Origin: an uncultured Bacilli bacterium
GTDB taxonomy: Bacteria > Bacillota_I > Bacilli_A > RF39 > UBA660
Direction of reading: 5' to 3'
Length of the DNA: 12,217 nucleotides
NCBI GenBank assembly: GCA_947629115.1
Contig: CANRCL010000027.1
Span: 1 to 12,217 of the forward strand
The notes beneath the pieces were generated by a model, which was not told the origin of the DNA, searched no databases, and was given only the letters and a program-made list of their open reading frames with translations. Below, piece by piece: positions 1 to 7,282 of the stretch. A program made the position numbers and the translations under genes. Every line of letters starts with the position of its first letter. Position 1 is the first letter of the stretch.

Positions 1-1299
1 TTTCCAAGTCAGTATTTTAAAAACTAATTCATTTAAAGTTTCTTCTTTAATTAAACCCGAACTAATTCCTTTTTTTATATTATTAATACTTCTTTCATAA
101 TTATCAGTTATTAATAAATTATTTCCCGCAAGTAAAGCCTTAACTTCTAAATTATCTATTTCTTTTAAGGCTTGCATATTTAAATCATCAGTAATAATAA
201 TCCCTGTAAATCCTAAATCATCGCGTAAATAATTATGAATTTTTAAAGAGAGAGAAGCAGGATTTTCACTATCAATATTCATTACGGTATTATGACTAAC
301 CATGATAACTTCGGCACCGGCTTTAATACCCTCGGCAAATGGTGGAATATCTTGGGCTTTTATTTCCTCAAAAGATTTATAGTCTTCAGAAGAGCCTTTA
401 TGCGTATCTACATTATTACTATAACCGGGAAAATGTTTTAAAGTATATGATACTCCTGTATTTTTACTAGCATTAATTACTGTCGCTGCATATGTACTAG
501 TAAGATTTGTATTTTGACCTAAACTTCTTTTATAGATGTAATCTTCTTCATTTAAAGAAACATCAACTACTGGTGCTAAATTTAAATTCAAACCTAAACT
601 TTTTAAAATTTTACTTTTATTTTTAACATCTTCTTTAATGGCATCAAATCCACCACTAGCATATAATTCTTGAGGGCTTTTAAAAGGAACGTTAACTAGT
701 TTAGAATTACTACTTATTCTAGAAACAGTTCCTCCCTCTTCATCTATGGCTGTTGCAAGAGGAATTCTGGAAACTTTTTGAACATTTTTAATCATTGTAA
801 TTACATCATTTTTAGTTTTATTATTAAAATCTTTTTGAAAGAAAATAAAACCTCCAAATTGATATTGCTTTTGAATAGATGTAGCATTTTTACTAGGGTA
901 GTGAACTACTAATGTTTGACTAATTTTCTCATCTAAACTCATTGTTTTTAATTTACTATAAGCACTTAAAATATAATTACTAAATAAACCATTACTTAAA
1001 TATTTTTTAGGAACACTATTATTTTTATTTACTTCATAAGTAAGAACCCGTTGTTTACTACCATTATTAAGTAAATTAATACTTACATAAGTACCTAAAT
1101 CTTCCTTTACATTTTCTTTATTTATATTAATTTTGGTGCCTTTATTATTTAAAATAGTAATTTTATTTTTATCTTTATAAGTAATAATTCCTGAAACATT
1201 TGATACTTTTAAGTTATGTTTAAATTCTATATTACTAGGAAGAAGAATGATAGTTAAAATAATAAAAGTAATTAAAGCATTTGCATAATATTTTTTCAT
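1..1299 (-). CDS. nagZ: Membrane-anchored beta-N-acetylhexosaminidase, GH3 (NagZ type), 3' end cut by window
   Basis: My translation gives 433 residues that run off the left edge. The sequence already reaches the family's usual C-terminal VFKILTWK-like helix, so only a few residues should be missing. Residues 8-20 form one hydrophobic segment, a signal anchor or uncleaved signal peptide. Residues ~25-90 are rich in beta-type, Gly/Asn/Thr sequence and are not part of GH3. The GH3 barrel starts near 115 (MSLDEKISQ). Visible motifs are the substrate-binding IDEEGGTVSR (~183-194), KHFPGY (288-293), the acid/base dyad D298-x-H300, and ITDDLNM (369-375), where D371 should be the nucleophile by family alignment. 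NagZ enzymes remove terminal beta-linked GlcNAc from muropeptides during wall recycling; in Gram-positives they act outside the membrane, which fits the anchor. ATG 1299 has an AAGGGTG ribosome site 8 nt upstream. The gene lies 68 bp after the unknown 587-aa gene on the same strand, with its own promoter candidate. Confidence 0.92.
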   Translation of the reverse strand, partial: MKKYYANALITFIILTIILLPSNIEFKHNLKVSNVSGIITYKDKNKITILNNKGTKININKENVKEDLGTYVSINLLNNGSKQRVLTYEVNKNNSVPKKYLSNGLFSNYILSAYSKLKTMSLDEKISQTLVVHYPSKNATSIQKQYQFGGFIFFQKDFNNKTKNDVITMIKNVQKVSRIPLATAIDEEGGTVSRISSNSKLVNVPFKSPQELYASGGFDAIKEDVKNKSKILKSLGLNLNLAPVVDVSLNEEDYIYKRSLGQNTNLTSTYAATVINASKNTGVSYTLKHFPGYSNNVDTHKGSSEDYKSFEEIKAQDIPPFAEGIKAGAEVIMVSHNTVMNIDSENPASLSLKIHNYLRDDLGFTGIIITDDLNMQALKEIDNLEVKALLAGNNLLITDNYERSINNIKKGISSGLIKEETLNELVFKILTWK

Positions 1300-1327
1300 T
1301 TTCTATTCACCCTTTATCTCTATTAAT

Positions 1328-1336
1328 AGTATAGCA
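1328..1336 (-). promoter_or_regulatory. Extended -10 promoter for nagZ
   Basis: Read on the minus strand the site is TGCTATACT, an extended -10 (TGn plus a 5/6 TATAAT box). It lies 28 nt upstream of the nagZ ATG. Only a weak -35 (TTATAA, 17-bp spacer) precedes it, which is normal for extended -10 promoters. Read-through from the upstream gene is also possible, since no clear terminator separates the two. Confidence 0.5.
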
Positions 1337-1367
1337 AAAAGTAGGGTATTTTATAAAGAAAAATTAT

Positions 1368-3131
1368 TTATTTTTTTCTAATTTTATTCATTTCATAACT
1401 ATAACAAGTTGGCATTAGAACGCTTGCTTTTTTAAGTCCCTCTAAAACATATTCTTGATAAAATTCTTCATCTTGATTTGTTTCAGCCAGTTCATTACAA
1501 GCATTGTCTAAATCAATTAAAATATCTGATAATTCTGGTATAAATTCACTATAATAAGTTATTTTATTATATAAATTTAAAAATTCATCGATTGGCGATA
1601 TGCTACTAAAGCGATTAAACTTATAAACTGCCGTAATAAAATCATAAATAATCTTATTAGAATAATTTAATTTCTTTAATAATGTTAAGGTTTCAAGTAA
1701 TTCATCATCATCTAAATATCTAATAGGTTTTAAAGTATAAATATCTAAATATGAACTTAACTCATGCTCAATTTTACTTCTTTCTTTATTATTTATAGTA
1801 CTTGTTTCTATAATTTTAACTTCTTTAACTTTAGTTAATAAATAATCTTTAACAATATTAGCATTTTCTTCATTTAATCCTAAATTTAAAAGAGCCATTC
1901 TTATTACATTAATATCTTTAGGAGTTAAATTATCTTTTTTTAGAACATAATTTTCCTTAAGTATTTGATAATTATTTTTAATATTATCTAAATTTAAATC
2001 TTTTATGGTATTAAAGACTAGGTAATTAATATTATTTTTAAATAATTTTAAAAGAGTTTTATAATCAAGAGTAGGTATTTCAATATCATTTTCATTATCA
2101 TTAAATTCTAAAAGTATGCCATTATCTAATTCATAATCAATATTATTACCTTTTAAATTTTGGTCAATAATATATAAAATAAATTCGGCTTTATCTTTAT
2201 TAGAAATATCTACTACTTCTAAAGTATCATTTAAAAAATGGAGTAAAATAATTTTCGATTTACTTTTACCATTACTATGCCATTTATCTAAAGTATATAA
2301 AGCCCCGAGAATTTGAAAATTTAATCTTGTAGAAAATTCTTTAAAATCTTGAAAAAGGAAACGATTTAGTAAAATTCTGCCATTTTTCTTTAAATAAAGT
2401 TCAATTGGTTTTGGTTCTTTTTTACTTTCATTATTTAAATCATCTTCAATAGCAAAAATAATATCAGCATAAACTCCAAGTATATATAAAGCCGTTTTTA
2501 TTTCTTTGATATCTTCTTTAGTAATATTAGGTAATTTTTCAAAATAACAATGTTTTAAAACTTTATAACTATTTAAAAAATTATAAAATTCTTTATCGCT
2601 TGCATTAAGGAGTTCTAAAAGTTGTTGATGTATACTTTGAAGTTCTATTGGTAGTTCACTAGTCTCACTGGCTAAAAATAAATTAAGGTTATGATTACTA
2701 TTAAGTTCATCTATTTTAGGGTCATTTAATTCGGTTAATTTTTTAAAAAAAGGTGAATCAGAAAATAAAGTACTAATATTACCAATTAAATTAACGCGTA
2801 AATTTTTCTCAATAAAATAAAAAATTAATTCTTTTTTTTCACGATTATTTAAATTAGCAATTTCACATACTAAACTTAAATTAGCAAAATCCATAAATAT
2901 TTGATTTTTTTGAATATCACTTTCTAAATCCGTATTTAATAAATCAATATAATTATTAATTTCCTCGATATTAGCAAAAATTTGTTTAGAATATTGTGAT
3001 AAACTTTTAATATTTAATTCATTACTATTAGTGGCTTTAATTTTTAAATTTTGACTTTCCTTTTGAAGTAGTTTTCTTTTTTCATTTTTTAAAGCCATAA
3101 TAACTTTAGTTAAACTATTTGGTTTTTTCAA
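1368..3131 (-). CDS. Unknown 587-aa helical protein with internal duplication, TTG start
   Basis: I do not recognise this protein. It has no signal peptide, no convincing membrane segment and no Cys/His metal motif. It is Leu/Ile/Asn/Lys-rich and looks almost entirely helical, so it is probably cytoplasmic. Numbering from the TTG at 3140, two related segments occur twice. Residues 195-223 align without gaps to 394-422 (pattern LK..Y..K..N.T..DI..I..AL..LG, 13 of 29 identical by eye). Residues 96-117 align to 311-332 (N..K.E.I.Y.I..NL..N, 9 of 22). This A-B-A'-B' order suggests an ancient duplication of a ~200-residue unit. Start choice: AAAGGAG directly touches the TTG at 3140, leaving no spacing, whereas the in-frame TTG at 3131 lies 9 nt downstream of it. 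I therefore take 3131, giving 587 residues. No ATG is available in this frame before the upstream stop. It has a perfect consensus promoter and is divergent from the FAD-Rieske gene. A structural or scaffold role is possible, but nothing in the sequence shows it. Confidence 0.85.
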   Translation of the reverse strand: MKKPNSLTKVIMALKNEKRKLLQKESQNLKIKATNSNELNIKSLSQYSKQIFANIEEINNYIDLLNTDLESDIQKNQIFMDFANLSLVCEIANLNNREKKELIFYFIEKNLRVNLIGNISTLFSDSPFFKKLTELNDPKIDELNSNHNLNLFLASETSELPIELQSIHQQLLELLNASDKEFYNFLNSYKVLKHCYFEKLPNITKEDIKEIKTALYILGVYADIIFAIEDDLNNESKKEPKPIELYLKKNGRILLNRFLFQDFKEFSTRLNFQILGALYTLDKWHSNGKSKSKIILLHFLNDTLEVVDISNKDKAEFILYIIDQNLKGNNIDYELDNGILLEFNDNENDIEIPTLDYKTLLKLFKNNINYLVFNTIKDLNLDNIKNNYQILKENYVLKKDNLTPKDINVIRMALLNLGLNEENANIVKDYLLTKVKEVKIIETSTINNKERSKIEHELSSYLDIYTLKPIRYLDDDELLETLTLLKKLNYSNKIIYDFITAVYKFNRFSSISPIDEFLNLYNKITYYSEFIPELSDILIDLDNACNELAETNQDEEFYQEYVLEGLKKASVLMPTCYSYEMNKIRKK

Positions 3132-3160
3132 TTTTTTCAACTCCTTTAACTTGAGCGATT

Positions 3161-3189
3161 ATTATAGTTAAGAAGTCTTTATTTGTCAA
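3161..3189 (-). promoter_or_regulatory. Perfect sigma-A consensus promoter for the 587-aa gene
   Basis: On the minus strand, TTGACA (3189-3184) and TATAAT (3166-3161) are both full matches and are separated by exactly 17 bp. Transcription should begin near 3154, giving a leader of about 23 nt with AAAGGAG before the TTG at 3131. This is the strongest promoter in the window by sequence. Confidence 0.88.
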
Positions 3190-3198
3190 TTCTTAACT
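3166..3198. promoter_or_regulatory. 9-bp inverted repeat flanking the -35 box: candidate operator
   Basis: AGTTAAGAA (3166-3174) and TTCTTAACT (3190-3198) are perfect inverted copies with 15 bp between them, 24 bp centre to centre. One arm starts at the last base of the -10 and fills part of the promoter spacer. The other abuts the upstream edge of the -35. The site lies upstream of the transcription start, so it is unlikely to act as an RNA hairpin; a dimeric repressor site is the natural reading. It also sits in the only gap between two divergent genes. Confidence 0.55.
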
Positions 3199-3243
3199 CT
3201 TATATTTTAGCAAAAAAGAGCCATACTAAAAATGGTGAAAAAG

Positions 3244-4713
3244 ATGGAGTATAAAAGTTTATGGCTTAAAGATTTGGATACTAGTGATTATAATGAATTA
3301 AACAAAAATTTAGAAGTTGATGTTTTAATTATTGGTGGTGGAATTACCGGACTTACAACATTATATAATTTAAGAGAAAGTCATTTAAAGGTCGCCTTAG
3401 TTGAGGCCAATTTAATAGGTAGTGGCGTAAGTGGTTATACAACAGGAAAGATTAATTATTTACAAGGTTTAGTTTATCAAAAAATTACCCAAAAATATTC
3501 TTTAGAAATGGCTAAATTATATTTAGAAAGTCAAAAAACAGCGATTAAATTTATAACCGATACAATTAAAAATGAAAAAATTAAATGTGATTTACAAGTA
3601 GTTGATTCTTATGTATATACTAATTTAGAAGAAGATATTCCTAAAATAAAGTATGAAAAAGAAATATTAACTAAACTTGGAATAAATGTTCAAGAGATAA
3701 CTGAAAATATTTTAGATAATGAAAATAAATATGCAATAAAAGTAGAAGATACTTATGTTTTTCATCCTTATAAATATTTACAATCTTTAAAGAAAATTTG
3801 TTTGAAATATCACCAAAATATTTATGAAAAGACTAAAATTTTAGATTTTAAATTAATTAATAATCATTATATTTGTTATACCGATAATTATAGAATAATT
3901 GCCAAAAAAATTGTTTTAGCGTGCCATTATCCATTCTTTTTATTTCCATATTTTATGCCCATTAAAACTAAAATTGAAAAATCATATATTGGAGCAGTGG
4001 AAGATACATTTAAAAATGCTACTTTAATTACTCCCGAAAATCCTACAACATCAGTAAGATATCAAAAAGGTAAAGAAGAGTATTTAATTTACTTAACTAA
4101 TTCAAGTAATATAGATACTAATTTAGATGAAAATGCTAATTATCAAGATTTATTAACTAAATTAAAAAAGAAACATAAAGTTCCTAAATATTTATGGAAA
4201 AATGATGATATATTAACTGTTGATAACATTCCTTATATTGGAAAAATAGAGAAAGGAAATAATAACTTATTAATTGGTACAGGATATAATACTTGGGGTA
4301 TGACTAATGGAACTTTAGCGGGTCTAATTTTAAGTGATATAGTTTTAGAAAATAAAAATAAATTTATAAAACTTTGTAATCCTTTAAGAGTAAATGTTAT
4401 TTTTTATTTAAAAAGTTATCTAGTTAATATGTATAGTAGTCTTGGAGGTTATTTAAAAAGTAAGGTGAATAAAAATAAAGAGTTTTATCCTAATAATGTT
4501 AAATATACTAAAATAAATAATGTTAATGTGGCTATTTATAAAGAGGGCAATAAGACTTATAAAGTGTATAATAAGTGTCCTCATATGGGGTGTAGTTTAA
4601 TTTTTAATCCCAAAGAAAAAACGTGGGATTGTCCTTGTCATGCTTCACGTTTCTCATTAAGTGGAAAATGTCTAAAAGGCCCTAGTAATATAGATATTAC
4701 CTATAAAGAATAA
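3244..4713 (+). CDS. FAD-dependent oxidoreductase with C-terminal Rieske [2Fe-2S] domain
   Basis: The protein has 489 residues from the ATG at 3244. This start is preferred because GGTGA lies 5 nt upstream. An in-frame ATG at 3232 would add only MVKK and lacks a good ribosome site. The N-terminal half is a DAO-type FAD fold: VLIIGGGITGLTT (~27-39) with the dinucleotide glycines, then an acidic residue at the end of strand 2 (ALVEA). The FAD-closing stretch is DNIPYIG...LLIGTGYNTWGMTNG (~325-355). The C-terminal ~70 residues are a Rieske domain with CPHMGC (445-450) and CPCH (463-466). They supply the two Cys and two His cluster ligands plus the extra cysteine pair that forms a disulfide in many Rieske proteins. 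The architecture matches the YhfW-like family of Firmicutes, a putative amine/amino-acid oxidoreductase whose substrate is not established. It is divergent from the 587-aa gene. Its stop directly abuts the stop of the convergent glycosyltransferase gene. Confidence 0.93.
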   Translation: MEYKSLWLKDLDTSDYNELNKNLEVDVLIIGGGITGLTTLYNLRESHLKVALVEANLIGSGVSGYTTGKINYLQGLVYQKITQKYSLEMAKLYLESQKTAIKFITDTIKNEKIKCDLQVVDSYVYTNLEEDIPKIKYEKEILTKLGINVQEITENILDNENKYAIKVEDTYVFHPYKYLQSLKKICLKYHQNIYEKTKILDFKLINNHYICYTDNYRIIAKKIVLACHYPFFLFPYFMPIKTKIEKSYIGAVEDTFKNATLITPENPTTSVRYQKGKEEYLIYLTNSSNIDTNLDENANYQDLLTKLKKKHKVPKYLWKNDDILTVDNIPYIGKIEKGNNNLLIGTGYNTWGMTNGTLAGLILSDIVLENKNKFIKLCNPLRVNVIFYLKSYLVNMYSSLGGYLKSKVNKNKEFYPNNVKYTKINNVNVAIYKEGNKTYKVYNKCPHMGCSLIFNPKEKTWDCPCHASRFSLSGKCLKGPSNIDITYKE

Positions 4714-5658
4714 TTATTTTAATTCTTCTTCAATAATAAAACGCGGTCTTTTTTTAGTTTCATAATAAATTTTACCAATATATTCTCCAATTATACCAAT
4801 AGAAATCATTTGTAAACCACCAATAAACCAAATTGAAATAGTTAAAAAAGTCCAACCGGGTACTACATTACCTAATATTTTTACTACTAGAGAATATATC
4901 ATTATAATAATACTTATGATTAAAATTAAAATACCTAAACCTAAAATCATTCGTAAAGGTTTAATACTAAAAGAAGTAATACCCTCAAAAGCAAAAGCCA
5001 CCATTTTTTTAAACGGATATTTAGAACTTCCTGCAAGTCTTTTACCTCTTTCATAATAAACAATTGTATTTTTATAACCAATTAAAGGAACAATACCTCT
5101 TAAAAATAAATTGACTTCTTGAAAATTTTCTAAAGCCTCTAAACTTCTTTTACTCATAAGCCGACAATCAGCGTGATTATAGATGATATCGACTCCTAAA
5201 AATTTCATTAATTTATAAAAACTTTGAGCCGTAAATCTTTTAAAGAAACTATCTTTTTGACGACTACTTCTTACTCCATAAACAATGTCATAACCCTCAT
5301 TATTTTTTCTAACCATTTCATCAATGACATTTATATCATCTTGTAAGTCAGCATCCATTGAGATAACGATATCTGCATTCTTTTTAGCACTCATTAATCC
5401 CGCTAGTAAAGCATTTTGATGTCCTTTATTTCGTGATAATTTTATTCCAGTAAATAATTCATCTTTTTGATTTAATTCGGTAATTATTGACCAAGTGTTA
5501 TCTTTAGAACCATCATCAACAAACATAACTTTACTTTCTTTTTTAATTATTTTTTGATTAATTAAGTTTTCCATTTTAGTTTTTAATTTGGATGCAGTAT
5601 CTTTTAATACTTCTTCTTCATTATAACAAGGAATTACTAAATATAATATTTTACTCAT
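4714..5658 (-). CDS. GtrB/DPM1-like polyprenyl-phosphate glycosyltransferase (GT2)
   Basis: The protein has 314 residues, the usual length for the family. The N-terminal GT-A domain shows PCYNEEE (10-16), VDDGSKDNT (47-55) and the metal-binding DADLQDD (102-108), followed by FLRG (185-188). Two hydrophobic hairpin segments (~235-260 and 268-292) and the signature GEYIGKIYYETKKRPRF (291-307) complete the GtrB/YkoT/DPM1 pattern. Such enzymes transfer a hexose from a nucleotide sugar onto undecaprenyl phosphate at the cytoplasmic face of the membrane. The sugar cannot be told from sequence. ATG 5658 lies 2 nt after the TAG of the upstream GT-C gene, and its AAAGGAAG ribosome site sits inside the end of that gene, so the two are translationally coupled. 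The pair fits a membrane glycosylation system in which this protein makes the lipid-linked donor and the GT-C protein uses it outside. Confidence 0.95.
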   Translation of the reverse strand: MSKILYLVIPCYNEEEVLKDTASKLKTKMENLINQKIIKKESKVMFVDDGSKDNTWSIITELNQKDELFTGIKLSRNKGHQNALLAGLMSAKKNADIVISMDADLQDDINVIDEMVRKNNEGYDIVYGVRSSRQKDSFFKRFTAQSFYKLMKFLGVDIIYNHADCRLMSKRSLEALENFQEVNLFLRGIVPLIGYKNTIVYYERGKRLAGSSKYPFKKMVAFAFEGITSFSIKPLRMILGLGILILIISIIIMIYSLVVKILGNVVPGWTFLTISIWFIGGLQMISIGIIGEYIGKIYYETKKRPRFIIEEELK

Positions 5659-5660
5659 AA

Positions 5661-7160
5661 CTACTTCCTTTCAAATAAATAAGCGTGAACTAAATGATGT
5701 TCCGATTGTTGCTTTTCTTCACTAATTAAATAATAATTATTAAATAAATTTTTTTCTTGCTTTTTAATTTTATTTAATTTTTGCCTAGATACATAAACAA
5801 CATATTTGGTTTCTTTATTCTTTAAATATTCATTAAAACTATCTATATTATCCGGAAATTTTTGATAGTCGAAATTCTGCTTTTCAAAAAAATAAGTGGT
5901 GGGAATAATACCTGTTGTAGTGTAAAGCCCACAATCGAGAGAGCCAATATTAAGTAAAGTTTTTTCAGAAGACTTCGCAATAATTTTGGCAAATTTATAT
6001 TGATATAAGTCATTTTTATCTATAAAACGCATTTCTTTATAGTTAGCAAATTGAAACGCAAATAAGATGGCTAATAAAATTGTAATTAAAGGAATATATT
6101 TAGGAATTTTAATTTTTTTCTCAACTAGTAAATTACCAATTGCAATTAAACTTATTAAAGTAAAAATAAATGTTGGTACAATATAATAATGATAGAATTT
6201 TAACCCCCAATAAATACCTAAGATAGTTAATAGATAAGTAATAATGATATTAATTTTACCTTTTTTAGAAATATCTAATTTTAATATAAATAAAGGTAAA
6301 CCTAAAAGTAATATAATGATAAAAATATTATTAAAGAAGCAGGTTTTTATAAAACCTAGATAGGCATTTAATAATCTTAAAAAAATATTAATGTTAATTA
6401 TTCCATAAGATGTCATATTAATTTTAAAATAAACTCTAATAAAATCACTAATTGCATGATGGATTCCTAAATAGATTAAAGCAATAATTATAGGAGTAAA
6501 CATTCCTAATAAAAAGTATAAACACGAAAGAAAAGACTCTTTATATTTCTTTTGAAAGAATAAATCAAAAAAGATAGTAGCCATAAAAGCAAACCAAAAA
6601 CCTAAAAGAGTATATTTAATTAAAAATATTGAACCAGCACATAAACCTGCAATAATAAGTCTTTTATTAGATAAGTTATTGTTTTTAAAATAATCTAAAT
6701 AATAATATAAAGTAAGCATTAAAAAAGGTAAACATAATTCTTCCGCGCCACCTCCATGAGTAAAGGCATCAGTTGTACAAATGATACTAGCAAAAATAGG
6801 AATAATTGTTATAGCCAATAACTTATTAGTAAATAGAGTAATTATATTATAAGCATAATATAAGGTAGTACTCATAAATATAACTTCAATTATAAAAATT
6901 CCTATAAAAGTTTTATGACTAATTAAATAACCAATGCCATAAATAAAATAGAGTAATATTCCTTTTTGCTCAAATAAATCTTTATAGGGAACAACACCAT
7001 TAAACATGGCTTTACCCGTTGTAAAAAAAGCATTTGCATCTACCCAATCATTAAAAGGATAAATAAAAGAACTTTTACTTGTTAAAGTTAAGATAATAAA
7101 AGCGATTAAAAAACAATAACTTATGATTTTTATTTTGGTAATGTTAAATTTTTGTTTCAT
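5661..7160 (-). CDS. Polytopic GT-C type glycosyltransferase (ArnT/PMT-like fold)
   Basis: The protein has 499 residues and about ten or more hydrophobic spans covering residues ~11-375, then a soluble tail of ~125 residues. The first external loop has the acidic pattern typical of GT-C enzymes: DWVDANAFFTTG (38-49), then VVPYKDLFEQKG (56-67), matching the 'G..PY.D.fe.KG' signature of bacterial mannosyl/aminoarabinosyltransferase-like proteins. A second conserved patch is THGGGAEELCLPF (134-146). GT-C enzymes take a sugar from a polyprenyl phosphate and add it to an extracellular acceptor such as teichoic acid, wall polysaccharide or protein. The acceptor here is unknown. ATG 7160 has only an A/G-rich GAAAGAAG ribosome site. 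It is first in an operon with the GtrB-like gene and is divergent from the 392-aa gene. No GtrA-like flippase is present in the window. Confidence 0.88.
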   Translation of the reverse strand: MKQKFNITKIKIISYCFLIAFIILTLTSKSSFIYPFNDWVDANAFFTTGKAMFNGVVPYKDLFEQKGILLYFIYGIGYLISHKTFIGIFIIEVIFMSTTLYYAYNIITLFTNKLLAITIIPIFASIICTTDAFTHGGGAEELCLPFLMLTLYYYLDYFKNNNLSNKRLIIAGLCAGSIFLIKYTLLGFWFAFMATIFFDLFFQKKYKESFLSCLYFLLGMFTPIIIALIYLGIHHAISDFIRVYFKINMTSYGIININIFLRLLNAYLGFIKTCFFNNIFIIILLLGLPLFILKLDISKKGKINIIITYLLTILGIYWGLKFYHYYIVPTFIFTLISLIAIGNLLVEKKIKIPKYIPLITILLAILFAFQFANYKEMRFIDKNDLYQYKFAKIIAKSSEKTLLNIGSLDCGLYTTTGIIPTTYFFEKQNFDYQKFPDNIDSFNEYLKNKETKYVVYVSRQKLNKIKKQEKNLFNNYYLISEEKQQSEHHLVHAYLFERK

Positions 7161-7184
7161 AATAAACTTCTTCTTTCAAAGAAT

Positions 7185-7214
7185 ATTTTACCAGTAAATA
7201 TAAGGTTATGCAAA
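7185..7214 (-). promoter_or_regulatory. Promoter candidate for the GT-C/GtrB operon
   Basis: On the minus strand, TTTGCA (7214-7209, 4/6 match to the -35) is followed after 18 bp by TAAAAT (7190-7185), which is preceded by TGG, making an extended -10. Initiation would be near 7178, about 18 nt before the ATG. Confidence 0.45.
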
Positions 7215-7227
7215 CTTAAATGAAATT

Positions 7228-7257
7228 TTGGTGAAAATTATAAATATATGATATAAT
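7228..7257 (+). promoter_or_regulatory. Extended -10 promoter for the 392-aa gene
   Basis: TGATATAAT (7249-7257) is a perfect TATAAT with an extended -10 TGn. A weak TTGGTG -35 (7228-7233) lies 18 bp upstream. The start point should be near 7264, giving a leader of about 19 nt that contains the GAGGGTG ribosome site. Confidence 0.7.
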
Positions 7258-7282
7258 CTAAATATATTAGAGGGTGTATTTA

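Noticed and set aside
3232..3243. ATG 3232 start for the FAD-Rieske gene
   Set aside because: No Shine-Dalgarno precedes it, while GGTGA is suitably placed for the ATG at 3244, and the family normally begins close to the dinucleotide-binding strand.
7274..7282. GTG start at 7274 for the 392-aa gene
   Set aside because: It overlaps the GAGGGTG ribosome site that correctly spaces the ATG at 7283.
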